Below are positions 54,006 to 62,357 of a DNA stretch of 64,000 nt, piece after piece. This stretch comes from Pseudomonadota bacterium (GTDB lineage Bacteria > Desulfobacterota > Desulfovibrionia > Desulfovibrionales > Desulfomicrobiaceae), in assembly GCA_018902545.1 (NCBI GenBank), contig JAHIQM010000009.1, forward strand, positions 1-64,000, written 5' to 3'. The notes beneath the pieces were generated by a model. The model did not search any database. It was not told where the DNA came from and saw nothing but the letters and a program-made list of their open reading frames with translations. Position 1 is the first letter of the stretch; every line of letters begins with the position of its first letter. The position numbers were made by a program, and so were the translations under genes.

Positions 54006-54857
54006 ATGATCAATCTGGACAAACTCAGCGACCGCGACCTGCCACCCTTGAAACCAATGGTCCTCCGGCTCTGGCAGTTGCTTAACGCCCCGAATACACG
54101 GCTTCAGGACATCGTCGAAGCCATGAGCGCGGAGCCCGTGCTATGCGCTCGGATCATGGCCATTTCCAACTCTCCCCTGTATCGGGGGCTGGATGAAATC
54201 AACAGCCCGCAAAAGGCGCTGGTCCGGCTGGGCTTAAACGAGGTCAAGGGGATCGTCTACTACCTTACCCTCTCGGATTCTGTGCGCCAGAATGCCTTCC
54301 CGCCCTCTTTTTCCGTGCGCAGGTTCTGGACCCACAGCCTCAGTACGGCCCTGCTGTGCAAAAAACTGGCCCAATTCTACCCGCACCTCTTTCCCATGCC
54401 CCCGGAAGAGCAGGATAGCACCTACCTGGCCGGGCTGCTGCACGACATCGGCTATGTGGTCATGGCCTCGCTCATGCCGGGGGAATTCACGACCATGACC
54501 AGGCTCTGGGAAGCGGGGGGCAATCCGCCGCTTGAAATCGAAGACGAGCTGTTCGGCGTCAGCCACCCGATCCTCAGCGCCAAGGCGCTCAAATTGTGGA
54601 AATTCCCGAAAAATGTCCAGCTTGCTGTCTATGCTCACCACCGCACTATTTCCGACGATTCCCCGCCACCGGCCATCATGCTTTTGAAGCTCGCCGACTA
54701 TCTGTCCACGGAATCCGGGTACCATTTCAACCCCATGTTTTCGGCACAGCTCAAACGCTTGACCCTTCCCATCTTTCTTCTTGAGAACGACTTCCAACCG
54801 ATCGTGGAGGAAGTGGCGCTGAAAGTGGAAATGCTTGTCAGTCAAGCCTTTGATTGA
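54006..54857 (+). CDS. HDOD domain protein
   Basis: A 283-residue signalling protein made of one HDOD domain: LPPLKPMVLRLWQLLNAP at the start, AEPVLCARIMAISNSPLYRG, SPQKALVRLGLNEVKGIVYYL and YLAGLLHDIGYVVMASL. HDOD proteins act in motility, stress and DNA-uptake regulation and usually lack phosphohydrolase activity. The ATG at 54006 fits the domain boundary but the ribosome site is poor, so the start is uncertain. It faces the inactive REC/GGDEF gene convergently with a 3-base gap. Confidence 0.88.
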   Translation: MINLDKLSDRDLPPLKPMVLRLWQLLNAPNTRLQDIVEAMSAEPVLCARIMAISNSPLYRGLDEINSPQKALVRLGLNEVKGIVYYLTLSDSVRQNAFPPSFSVRRFWTHSLSTALLCKKLAQFYPHLFPMPPEEQDSTYLAGLLHDIGYVVMASLMPGEFTTMTRLWEAGGNPPLEIEDELFGVSHPILSAKALKLWKFPKNVQLAVYAHHRTISDDSPPPAIMLLKLADYLSTESGYHFNPMFSAQLKRLTLPIFLLENDFQPIVEEVALKVEMLVSQAFD

Positions 54858-54860
54858 GAA

Positions 54861-55841
54861 TCATTTTTTCTGAAAGAGAGTCGCAGCCACCTGAAGATTG
54901 AGGTCAACGGTGCCGGTGTAGCCCATGATTCCCTCGGGCATGGGCTCGGCCATCTTCTCGCGCAGCCATCCCCAAAGCACATCCCCGGTTCGCCCGAACT
55001 GCCTGTAATCCCCGCGCACCCGCACGCACAGATACCGCGCGGCAAGACATACTTGGGTGGATGGCTCCGTGTTTTCCTGAAACTGGTACTCGCTGATGAC
55101 CGAGGCCAGGCGCGCTAGCAAAAACCGTGTCCCCTCCTCGTTCAGATCCGGCGAAATGAGGCACAGGAACCCGTTGTCCATGGAGGCCAGACGGTCGTAA
55201 TTGCGTAGCTGCCGCCTGATCGAGGACCAGATTCCGTTGGTGAACCATTCAAGCCAGGCCTCGCCATAACTGACGCGCAACCCCCCGAGACCGGGCACGG
55301 ACAGGATACTCATGGAGAGCCAACCTTCCCTGCGACCGATGCGATTGACCTCCTCGTGAAGGAACGTGCGCAATCCTTCCGGGGTCAGGAGGCCGGTGTC
55401 CGTGTCTAGCAGCCGCGACGCGCCGAATTCACGGCACAAGGTCATGGCACGCAGGGCGCGCTTGATCTTCCACTCGAGCTCAAGATCCATCCATGGACCA
55501 AGCATGTAGTCGTCAATGTCTTCAGAACTGGTAAAGACGGAGACAAGATCCTCCTCGGGACCGACCAGAATCATGTAGGCAGGGGCCAGGGAACGTCTGG
55601 CCTCCCGGGCCCGCACCAGGGCGCAGAACTCAAGGCCCGTGATATCGATGCCCCGGGAGGCGACCAGGAGGCAATCGTATTGATTGTCCTCGCTCAGGCC
55701 CACGGCCTTGAGATGGCCGCGCACATGCTCGGCCTGCACATCAAGCTTCTCAAGCACGATCATCATTTCCCGTGCGAGATCCTCATCCGGTTCGATGACC
55801 AGAAAACGAAACCGGTCCTTATCCTCGGGAGATGCCATCAT
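54861..55841 (-). CDS. Degenerate receiver plus degenerate GGDEF protein
   Basis: A 326-residue two-domain protein. The N-terminal receiver-like domain (about 1-120) begins FLVIEPDEDLAREMM but lacks the phosphoacceptor aspartate: the region usually reading DxxLLD reads DCLLVASRG. The C-terminal half resembles a diguanylate cyclase fold (DTDTGLLTPEGLRTFLHEEV, ISEYQF), but the active GG(D/E)EF loop is replaced by SMDNGFLC. It probably has neither phosphotransfer nor cyclase activity and may act by binding. The ATG at 55841 has AGGGA upstream; the longer frame to 56054 is not supported. Confidence 0.7.
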   Translation of the reverse strand: MMASPEDKDRFRFLVIEPDEDLAREMMIVLEKLDVQAEHVRGHLKAVGLSEDNQYDCLLVASRGIDITGLEFCALVRAREARRSLAPAYMILVGPEEDLVSVFTSSEDIDDYMLGPWMDLELEWKIKRALRAMTLCREFGASRLLDTDTGLLTPEGLRTFLHEEVNRIGRREGWLSMSILSVPGLGGLRVSYGEAWLEWFTNGIWSSIRRQLRNYDRLASMDNGFLCLISPDLNEEGTRFLLARLASVISEYQFQENTEPSTQVCLAARYLCVRVRGDYRQFGRTGDVLWGWLREKMAEPMPEGIMGYTGTVDLNLQVAATLFQKK

Positions 55842-56018
55842 GCTTTTTTTTCCCTGATGTGGGCGGATGTGAACGAAAAATCGCCTGGATTTGTCAAGAC
55901 TTCCGGGTAACAGACGAGCGGGCTCCTTGTCCACAAACCCGGCACGGATGCCCACCTTAAGATTTTGCCCTTGGCCGCATTTTTGTGTATGGAGCCCTGA
56001 CCATTGCGGAACCCTTGC

Positions 56019-56717
56019 ATGCATAATCCATTTAAATCCCTTGAGAAAGACCAATCACTGCGGTCCAGGCTGAAAAAAAAGCCTTCCCGCAGGAAAGACT
56101 CGCCCCCTGCCTGCGCACGTCCTGATGACAAGACACAGGAGCGTGAGTCCGAGGAAGATCTGTTTTTGCATGCCTTCTCCGACGTCGAGCCTCTGTCCAA
56201 AGGAGGTCGTGACATCGCCGGAGCGCCGCGTCCCCGGGAAACGGTTCCCCCCGCGCCGCCGTCTTTCGCCAGGTTGCTCGAAGAGAAGATCGAATTCGAA
56301 ATGGAGTACACCCACGAATTCATGACCGGGCAAGTCCGGGGTCTTGACGCCAAGATATTCCGCAAGCTCAAAAACGGGGAATTCAGCGTGCAGGGGCATC
56401 TCGACCTGCACGGCATGAACACTGACCAGGCCAGATTCGCGGTCATGGACTTTTTGCGGCGAAGCTACATGGAAAGCAGACGCTGCGTACTCATTATCCC
56501 GGGGCGCGGACGCAATTCCCCCCTTGGCCAGGCTGTGCTAAGGCAGGAGCTGACCACATGGCTGACCCAGGCCCCGCTGAAGCGCATCATCCTGGCCTTC
56601 ACCACGGCCTTGCCCAGGCACGGCGGAAGCGGAGCCGTATATCTGCTGCTGCGACAGGTGCGCAAGGACCAGGGCAAAATCGTCTGGGAAAACATCTTTA
56701 CCGATCTTGATGGCTGA
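56019..56717 (+). CDS. Smr domain protein (MutS2 C-terminal-like nuclease domain)
   Basis: A 232-residue protein. A basic, low-complexity N-terminal region of about 130 residues precedes a Smr domain (about 135-232) with LDLHGMNTDQARFAVMDFL, the conserved IIPGRGRNS, and ILAFTTALPRHGGSGAVYLLL. Smr domains bind nucleic acid and some nick DNA or cleave RNA at stalled ribosomes. The ATG at 56019 is preferred over a TTG at 56004; ribosome site weak. ftsY follows after 33 bases on the same strand. Confidence 0.88.
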   Translation: MHNPFKSLEKDQSLRSRLKKKPSRRKDSPPACARPDDKTQERESEEDLFLHAFSDVEPLSKGGRDIAGAPRPRETVPPAPPSFARLLEEKIEFEMEYTHEFMTGQVRGLDAKIFRKLKNGEFSVQGHLDLHGMNTDQARFAVMDFLRRSYMESRRCVLIIPGRGRNSPLGQAVLRQELTTWLTQAPLKRIILAFTTALPRHGGSGAVYLLLRQVRKDQGKIVWENIFTDLDG

Positions 56718-56750
56718 TTTTTCGTACATATCCACCCAAAGGACCAGAAC

Positions 56751-58349
56751 ATGGGCTTTTTCTCACGCATAAAAAAACTCTGGGGAGCTGACGCAACGCC
56801 CCAGGATTCCGCCCTGCCGCAACAGGAGCCCGCCCAGGAGCGGGCCCCGGCCGGGCAGACTGAACCGGCAGAAGTTGACCAGCCGGCAACCCCTCCTGCG
56901 CCCGCGACGACAGCCGAGGTCCTGCGCGAAGAGGCGCAGCCGCCCGCACCGCCCGAGCAGAAGGACGAGACGGCAGTCGAACCCGCGACGCCGGCGCAAG
57001 CCGCAGCCGAGGCCCCTCAGACAAACAAGGATGGGGGCTGGCGCAGGCTGTTCGGACTGGGCGGCAGATCTGAAGACACTGTACCAGCGCCACCGGCCGC
57101 GCCCGCCGAGAAAATCCTTTTCCAGGAAAAGCCGTCGGCCGGGGACGACCTCATGCCCTGGCAGAAAGCGCTGCAGCAGGCCCTCGGTGAAGCGGAGCCC
57201 AGGCTCTCGACCTGGATGGTCCATATCCTCGACGGAGTGAGCAAACGTGGGGATGTGCTGTGGGAGCGGCTACGGTTTCTCTTTGCCCAGTTGCAAGTAC
57301 CGGCGGAAGAGGCGGAGGATTTCATCCGCCGCTTCGACAAGTGGCTCCTGGACATGGAGTACGACCATGTCGACGAATTTCGCTCCGAACTCCAGTACCG
57401 CATGGCCCTGGCCCTTGAACTCGAGGACGAGGAAGACGAACGCAACCGGCTTTTCCTGAAGCTCTCCGCCGGGCTCGGCAAGACCCGCGAACAGTTGACC
57501 ATGCGCATCGATCAGCTCCTGTCCATGACCGGAAGCTACGACGACGCGTTCTGGGAAGAACTCGAAGAGATCCTGCTCATGGCCGATGTGGGCGTGAACG
57601 CCACCCAGGAGCTTTCAAAACGACTAAAGCCCAAGCTGCGCCAGGCCGGAACCCGGGACGCGGCGACCTTCAAGGCCCTGTTAAAGGAAGAGCTGGCCTC
57701 GGTGTTCATAGAGCCCAAGGCACCCACGGTGCGGCAGCCGCCAGAAGTGGTGCTCATGATCGGCGTCAACGGTGCGGGCAAGACCACGACCATCGCCAAA
57801 CTGGCCCACCGCGCCCAGATGCAGGGCCGCAAGGTTCTGGTGGCGGCCGGGGACACCTTCCGCGCAGCGGCCATCGAACAGCTGCAGGTCTGGTCCAAGC
57901 GGGTCGGGGCGGGATTCTACGCCAAGGCGCACGGCAGCGATCCGGCGGCGGTAGCTTTCGAGGCCGTGGAATACGCCATCAAGGAGGGGTACGATCTGGT
58001 CTTTGTGGACACGGCTGGACGCCTGCAGACCAAGCACAATCTCATGGAAGAACTGAAGAAAATAAACAGGGTCCTGGGCAAGAAGCTCGACGGCGCCCCG
58101 CACCGGACCATCCTGGTTCTCGATTCGACCACGGGTCAGAACGCCCTGTCCCAGGTCAAGCTCTTTTCCCAGGCTTCGCCCGTGGACGAGATCGTGCTGA
58201 CCAAACTCGACGGCACGGCCAAGGGCGGGATCATCGTGGCCATCGCCCTGGAATTTAAAATCCCCATCAGCTTTGTGGGCCTGGGTGAAAAAATGGAAGA
58301 CCTGCGCCCCTTCTCAGGCCAGGAATTCGCCAGCGCCCTTTTCGATTGA
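56751..58349 (+). CDS. ftsY: Signal recognition particle receptor FtsY
   Basis: A 532-residue SRP receptor GTPase that delivers ribosome-nascent chains to SecYEG. An acidic, Ala/Pro/Glu-rich N-terminal A-region of about 200 residues is followed by the N domain and G domain: GVNGAGKTTTIAKLAH (G1), DTAGRLQTKHNLMEEL (G3), TKLDGTAKGG (G4) and GEKMEDLRPFSGQEF at the C-terminus. AAGGA lies 7 bases before the ATG. A GAAA-loop hairpin follows the stop. Confidence 0.97.
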   Translation: MGFFSRIKKLWGADATPQDSALPQQEPAQERAPAGQTEPAEVDQPATPPAPATTAEVLREEAQPPAPPEQKDETAVEPATPAQAAAEAPQTNKDGGWRRLFGLGGRSEDTVPAPPAAPAEKILFQEKPSAGDDLMPWQKALQQALGEAEPRLSTWMVHILDGVSKRGDVLWERLRFLFAQLQVPAEEAEDFIRRFDKWLLDMEYDHVDEFRSELQYRMALALELEDEEDERNRLFLKLSAGLGKTREQLTMRIDQLLSMTGSYDDAFWEELEEILLMADVGVNATQELSKRLKPKLRQAGTRDAATFKALLKEELASVFIEPKAPTVRQPPEVVLMIGVNGAGKTTTIAKLAHRAQMQGRKVLVAAGDTFRAAAIEQLQVWSKRVGAGFYAKAHGSDPAAVAFEAVEYAIKEGYDLVFVDTAGRLQTKHNLMEELKKINRVLGKKLDGAPHRTILVLDSTTGQNALSQVKLFSQASPVDEIVLTKLDGTAKGGIIVAIALEFKIPISFVGLGEKMEDLRPFSGQEFASALFD

Positions 58350-58355
58350 ACCGGC

Positions 58356-58377
58356 GCGGGCAGGGAAACCTGCCCGC
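58356..58377 (+). terminator. GAAA-tetraloop hairpin after ftsY
   Basis: GCGGGCAGG (58356-58364) and CCTGCCCGC (58369-58377) pair perfectly around the tetraloop GAAA, 7 bases after the ftsY stop and 9 bases before the convergent gene's stop. The following bases (TTCGCG) are not T-rich, so termination may be partial. It may serve both convergent genes. Confidence 0.7.
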
Positions 58378-58386
58378 TTCGCGAGC

Positions 58387-58806
58387 CTACTTTCCAGCAT
58401 CTGTGGACCACGCCTTGCGCAACCGTTCCACCCTGCGGCGGTTCGTCCCCAGATCCCACCAGCCTGTGCGGGCCGCAGATCGAATATGAATCAAACCGCC
58501 ATCCAGCCGACATTCCAGATCATCCACAAAACCAAAGATCCGGGAACGGAAAGTTGCGTGCAGATAGCCCGCATCCTCCGCCTCGATGCTCCCACCCTGG
58601 GAGACGATGACCTCGCGTAGCCGCTCCAAGCGGTTTTCGTCCGCCGGGGCAAAGGGTGCCAGATCGGGGGCGGGGGCTTCCGAAGAGACGCAGTTGGGCG
58701 ATTTCGGGCACGGCCGCAGTCGGCCATCCTCAAGCCCGCGCGCCGTGGACACGGAACAGGAGGCGAGGCCAAGACAGAAAAGAAGGGCCAGGCAGGTTTT
58801 TTTCAT
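58387..58806 (-). CDS. DUF1499 lipoprotein
   Basis: A 139-residue lipoprotein with lipobox LASC near residue 17. The rest is a DUF1499 domain: LRPCPKSPNCVSSEAP with the conserved CPxSPNCVSS motif, and DLECRLDGGLIHIRSAARTGWWDLGTNRRRVERLR, the typical ending. GGGAAGAG lies 5-8 bases before the ATG. Family function is unknown. It is transcribed toward ftsY. Confidence 0.9.
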   Translation of the reverse strand: MKKTCLALLFCLGLASCSVSTARGLEDGRLRPCPKSPNCVSSEAPAPDLAPFAPADENRLERLREVIVSQGGSIEAEDAGYLHATFRSRIFGFVDDLECRLDGGLIHIRSAARTGWWDLGTNRRRVERLRKAWSTDAGK

Positions 58807-58860
58807 ACGCTCTTCCCGCTTTTTTTCAGGTTGGATTCAAGGCCGTGCGCCGCAAATCGG

Positions 58861-59715
58861 CTAACGATCCGGATTGGAATCAAAGACGGACAAAAGGCTC
58901 TCCGCTTGCTCGGCATGAACGCCGGGCCAGTCGGGCAGCAGCGATGCCGAAAATCCCGGCATATCGAGACGCCAGTGATGCAGAAAGAGTCCGCCGGGAT
59001 CGCCTGCACCGTAGACCGGATCGCCAACCAGCGGGTGTCCGGCGTGGGCGAGATGGGCGCGAATCTGATGCCTGCGGCCCTTGAAAATCCGCACCAGGAG
59101 CAGGGTGTTGTCGTCAATTTGGCATACGGCGCGGGCCAGGGTCCAGCGCAGAGGTTCATCCTCGTCTGCGGTCACGCGCACCACGCGGCGCTTGTCATCA
59201 AGAATCCGGCCCCGCGCCTCCAGGCGCTCCACCCGGCCCCGAACCACGGCCAGATACCATTTGCAGACCAGCCCGGCTTCCTGCCAACGTTTGTACGCCC
59301 CCGCGCCCTCCGCGTCGGCCACGCTCAGCACCAGCCCACTGGTCAGACAGTCCAGGCGGTTGAGCAGCGCCCATCCATCAAGGCCCAGACCCGGCAGACA
59401 GGCTTCAAGGCATGCTTCGCCCCGCCCTGCCACGGTGTGCAGACCGTCGGGCTTGGACAGGGCCGCGAACCGCTCTGAGCGGGCGACAAGGCGAACATCG
59501 GCGCAGACGGGGCCGTCGCCCACGGGAACGGTCACGCTGATCTGCTGGCCGGGATGGACCAACACGCCCTTGGCGCATGGGCGACCATCGACCAGGACGC
59601 GGCCCTCCTGGATCAGGAGGCGGCAGCGCCTGAGCCCGTACCCCAAGTGCCGCGCCAGGACGTTGTCCAGCCGGGCCGGCGGGTGCTCTTCGGAATAGAG
59701 AAAAGATCGGGTCAT
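58861..59715 (-). CDS. RluA-family RNA pseudouridine synthase with S4 domain
   Basis: A 284-residue enzyme. An S4 RNA-binding domain (about 15-75; RLDNVLARHLGYGLRRCRLLI) precedes the catalytic domain: LNRLDCLTSGLVLS holds the catalytic Asp (the usual HRLDxxTSGL motif with Asn in place of His), RGRILDDKRRV and IFKGRRHQIRAHLAHAGHPLVGDPVYG. It modifies uridines in 23S rRNA or tRNA, target not determined. GAAGGTG lies 5 bases before the ATG at 59715. Confidence 0.93.
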   Translation of the reverse strand: MTRSFLYSEEHPPARLDNVLARHLGYGLRRCRLLIQEGRVLVDGRPCAKGVLVHPGQQISVTVPVGDGPVCADVRLVARSERFAALSKPDGLHTVAGRGEACLEACLPGLGLDGWALLNRLDCLTSGLVLSVADAEGAGAYKRWQEAGLVCKWYLAVVRGRVERLEARGRILDDKRRVVRVTADEDEPLRWTLARAVCQIDDNTLLLVRIFKGRRHQIRAHLAHAGHPLVGDPVYGAGDPGGLFLHHWRLDMPGFSASLLPDWPGVHAEQAESLLSVFDSNPDR

Positions 59716-59802
59716 GGAAGCACCTTCAGGTCCGGCTGCGCAGCGCAGGCCCACCAGGCAGCATGGGCGCGTAAAGCACAGGTGAAAGAGGACGACAGCG
59801 CA

Positions 59803-61266
59803 TCACTGCGGGGAAAAACCGGGCCGTTCCTGCTCGACGATGGACATCCACACATCGGTCAGTTCCTTGTCCCACTGCGTACCGGCCCCCCGATCCAGCG
59901 CATACATGACCTTGGTCAAAGGCAGGGACTGGCGATAGGCACGGTTGGAGGTCATGGCCTCGTAACTGTCGGCCAGACAGATGATGCGGGCCATGAAGGG
60001 CACGGCGTCGCCCTGCAGACCGTCGGGATAGCCCTGCCCATCCATGCGTTCATGATGGTGGTAGATGATCTTGGTCACGTCGTTCATGGCCCCGACCTGA
60101 CCCAGGATTTCCCGACCCATGGAACTGTGGCGCTTCATGTTCTCATATTCGTCGTCGGTGAGGGCGCCGGGCTTGTTCAAGATATGGTCAGGAATGCCTA
60201 TCTTTCCGATATCATGCAGCATTCCGGAAATATGCAAGCGATCAAGCTCTTTGCTGCCAAGCCCCAGGTTGCGGCCCAGCCGGCAGGCATACTCGGCCAC
60301 GCGCTCCGAGTGCCCACGGGTGTAGTAATCTTTGAGTTCCACGGCCTGGGCAAAGGAGCGGATCACGTCCTGGTTCATGGTCCGCAGGCGCGAGTAGAGA
60401 TGGGAATTCTGCAGGGCCGAGGCGGTGTGGGACGCGAAAACGCCCAGCAGCTGAAGGTCCTGCTCGCAGTAAAGCTGATTCTCCCGGTCGCGGATCAAGG
60501 TGATGACGCCGATACGCTTCTGCGGAAGGTCCAAGGGCACGGCCATGACTGAATATGGAAAACCGCCGGGAAACAGAGTCGAGTTGAAGGAAGATTGCTG
60601 TAAGGTGAACTGGTCGAGAAGGTGGGACTTTCCGTGCTGCAGGATTCTGTCGCAGAGCTTGGTCACGAAGACGCGCAGAACCTGATTGGTTTCAAGCAAG
60701 TGCCCCTGCATGAGGTTAGGCCCTCGCTCCAGCATTTCGGGCAGGAGCAGGCAGATCGCATCGGGAGAGAAATTCTCGCGCAGGTGGATAAGGAACTCCT
60801 CCACCACGGCCACATGATTGAGCTGGGAGCCGAGCCGTTTGCTGAGGCCCAGCATGCGCACCACGGCAGAGAGTTTCTCCTGCTCCTGCCGGCTCCTGCG
60901 CTGTTCGAGGATGGAGCGCACCCGCAACAGCAGATGCTTGATGTCGAAGGGCTTGGCGATGTAGTCCGCCGCGCCGTTCTTCATGATATCCACGGCGGTT
61001 TCCGTGGTCCCGTAGCCGGTCATGACCAGGAAATCCACGTCCAGGTGCCGCTGGCGAATCTGACTCAGCAGGTCCCGACCGTTCATGTCGGGCATGCGCA
61101 GGTCGCTGATGATCAGGTCAAACCCCTGTCCCCCCAGCTTGCCCAAGGCGTCCTGTCCATTGGTGGCCAAAGCCACCTCGTAGCCGACGCCAGACAGCGC
61201 CTCTTCGCAGATCTCCCGGAGCGCGGGCTCGTCATCCACCACCAGCACACGAAAAGCTGTAGTCAT
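59803..61266 (-). CDS. HD-GYP domain response regulator with GAF domain (c-di-GMP phosphodiesterase candidate)
   Basis: A 487-residue protein. Receiver (about 1-120; VLVVDDEPAL, LIISDLRMPD, IAKPFDIKHL), GAF-like domain (about 150-290) and C-terminal HD-GYP domain (about 300-487) with HSERVAEYA, MLHDIGKIGIPDHIL, YHHHERMDGQGYPDG and ICLADSYEAMTS. All metal ligands and the GYP motif are present, so c-di-GMP hydrolysis is expected. The start at 61266 follows GGGTGAG; an ATG at 61278 lacks a site. It is single, 172 bases upstream of a tRNA on the opposite strand, and pairs conceptually with the PilZ protein elsewhere. Confidence 0.93.
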   Translation of the reverse strand: MTTAFRVLVVDDEPALREICEEALSGVGYEVALATNGQDALGKLGGQGFDLIISDLRMPDMNGRDLLSQIRQRHLDVDFLVMTGYGTTETAVDIMKNGAADYIAKPFDIKHLLLRVRSILEQRRSRQEQEKLSAVVRMLGLSKRLGSQLNHVAVVEEFLIHLRENFSPDAICLLLPEMLERGPNLMQGHLLETNQVLRVFVTKLCDRILQHGKSHLLDQFTLQQSSFNSTLFPGGFPYSVMAVPLDLPQKRIGVITLIRDRENQLYCEQDLQLLGVFASHTASALQNSHLYSRLRTMNQDVIRSFAQAVELKDYYTRGHSERVAEYACRLGRNLGLGSKELDRLHISGMLHDIGKIGIPDHILNKPGALTDDEYENMKRHSSMGREILGQVGAMNDVTKIIYHHHERMDGQGYPDGLQGDAVPFMARIICLADSYEAMTSNRAYRQSLPLTKVMYALDRGAGTQWDKELTDVWMSIVEQERPGFSPQ

Positions 61267-61396
61267 TTTCTCACCCATCCAGGAAAATCGCCGGGCATGA
61301 GTACGTAGATTCCCCGGAGTTCATAAATATTTGTTTACACGTCCTTTTAGTGAAAAAACAAAACTCTGACAACATGGGGAAAATTAAAAATAATCC

Positions 61397-61425
61397 TTGC
61401 CAACTAAAATCATCTTAGGTAGATG
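61397..61425 (+). promoter_or_regulatory. Weak candidate promoter of tRNA-Pro
   Basis: TTGCCA (61397-61402) and TAGATG (61420-61425) with a 17-base spacer lie 13 bases before the tRNA 5' end in an AT-rich stretch. The -35 box is good, the -10 matches only half of TATAAT. Confidence 0.35.
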
Positions 61426-61438
61426 CCATTTCCTCATT

Positions 61439-61515
61439 CGGGATGTGGCTCAGTCTGGTAGAGCGCTGCGTTCGGGACGCAGAGACCGGAGGTTCAAATC
61501 CTCTCATCCCGACCA
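61439..61515 (+). tRNA. tRNA-Pro (anticodon CGG)
   Basis: A 77-base cloverleaf. Acceptor arms CGGGATG (61439-61445) and CATCCCG (61505-61511) pair fully, with discriminator A and an encoded CCA (61513-61515). The anticodon stem CTGCG/CGCAG encloses loop TTCGGGA, giving anticodon CGG for codon CCG. The T-loop GGTTCAAATCC has the conserved TTCAAAT. It is followed by a strong terminator 12 bases on. Confidence 0.97.
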
Positions 61516-61526
61516 AATGAAAACAC

Positions 61527-61557
61527 GGGGCTAGATGTAACAATCTGGCCCCTTTTT
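61527..61557 (+). terminator. Intrinsic terminator of tRNA-Pro
   Basis: GGGGCTAGAT (61527-61536) pairs with ATCTGGCCCC (61543-61552), one T-G wobble, around a 6-base loop, followed by TTTTT (61553-61557). It lies 12 bases after the tRNA's CCA. Confidence 0.93.
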
Positions 61558-61569
61558 CGTTTTCAAAAA

Positions 61570-61857
61570 TCACTCGCCTGCGCGTAGCGCCTTGCGTACC
61601 GCTTCCGGTTCCCGGTCAATGACGGTCAGGTAAGCCCTGGCTGGCCCCTCTGGGATGCGCTTGCGCTGCTCCCAATGGCGCAGCGTTGCGAGGCGGAATC
61701 CAAAAACACAGGCAAACGCGGCCTGCGTCATGCCGAGCTTTTTCCGTATCCGCCTGACATCGATAGTTTCCGGAATGTGGACCGCGTAGTCGTTCGGGTC
61801 CGCCTCGCCCTTGGCGATGGTCAGGGCTTCGCGCGCACCCTGCACAATTCTACTCAT
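61570..61857 (-). CDS. HigA-like antitoxin, helix-turn-helix
   Basis: A 95-residue protein whose central region is a Cro/CI-type helix-turn-helix (RIRKKLGMTQAAFACVFGF, LATLRHWEQRKRIPEGPAR). It should repress its own operon and neutralise the upstream RelE/HigB-like toxin. ATG at 61857 has AAGGA at 7 bases; an in-frame ATG at 61860 overlaps the toxin stop (ATGA), so either start is possible. Placed second in the pair, it follows the HigBA order. It ends 13 bases before the terminator of the tRNA on the other strand. Confidence 0.87.
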   Translation of the reverse strand: MSRIVQGAREALTIAKGEADPNDYAVHIPETIDVRRIRKKLGMTQAAFACVFGFRLATLRHWEQRKRIPEGPARAYLTVIDREPEAVRKALRAGE

Positions 61858-62201
61858 CATTTCTTCCTTGCCATATAGGCCTCAACAATTTGCGGCATCA
61901 GGGCCTTGAGTTCGTTCCGCTCTGCCTTGGACAGATTCGCCTTTTCGTTCTTGGCAAGCAAAGCAAGGGCAAACAGAGGAATCTCTACGCTGTGGAAATA
62001 ATAGACTATCCGGTATGCTCCGCTCTTTCCTCTTCCTTGACCAGCAAAACGAACCTTGCGCACCCCGCCGGTTCCTTCCATCATCACTCCGGCTTCGGGA
62101 TAGGTAGCCAGAAAATTGACTAATTCCCGATGCTTATCCTCACTCAGATCAGCCCGCTTCACGTCTTTAAGGAATGTTGGCGTTTCCACCACAGTGATCA
62201 T
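61857..62201 (-). CDS. RelE/HigB-like toxin
   Basis: A 114-residue protein of the ribosome-dependent mRNA interferase family of toxins: ETPTFLKDVKRADLSEDKHR, the central GGVRKVRFAGQGRGKSGAYR and YRIVYYFHSVEIPLFALALL with LAKNEKANLSKAERNELKAL are typical of the RelE/HigB subgroup. AGGTGG lies 5-9 bases before the ATG at 62201; the longer frame to 62723 overlaps the rhodanese gene and is dropped. It forms a toxin-first pair with the HTH antitoxin, next to tRNA-Pro. Confidence 0.88.
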   Translation of the reverse strand: MITVVETPTFLKDVKRADLSEDKHRELVNFLATYPEAGVMMEGTGGVRKVRFAGQGRGKSGAYRIVYYFHSVEIPLFALALLAKNEKANLSKAERNELKALMPQIVEAYMARKK

Positions 62202-62357
62202 ACACCCACCTGTTTGTAATCCAATGGCGTACACAGTCAAGCCTATACATAGAGATACCTCCGAACAGGCCATGAGGTTGAAGCCTCCCGCCCACCCCGC
62301 CCTTGCCTTGCAGGGCGTGAGATCGTAGGAACACGGCCAAGCACCCAGGAGCAATAC

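Noticed and set aside
54861-55841. Active diguanylate cyclase
   Set aside because: The GG(D/E)EF active-site loop is absent (SMDNGF instead), so catalytic activity is not supported.
61439-62357. Genomic island bounded by the tRNA-Pro
   Set aside because: No integrase and no repeated tRNA 3' end were seen; a toxin-antitoxin pair alone is not enough.
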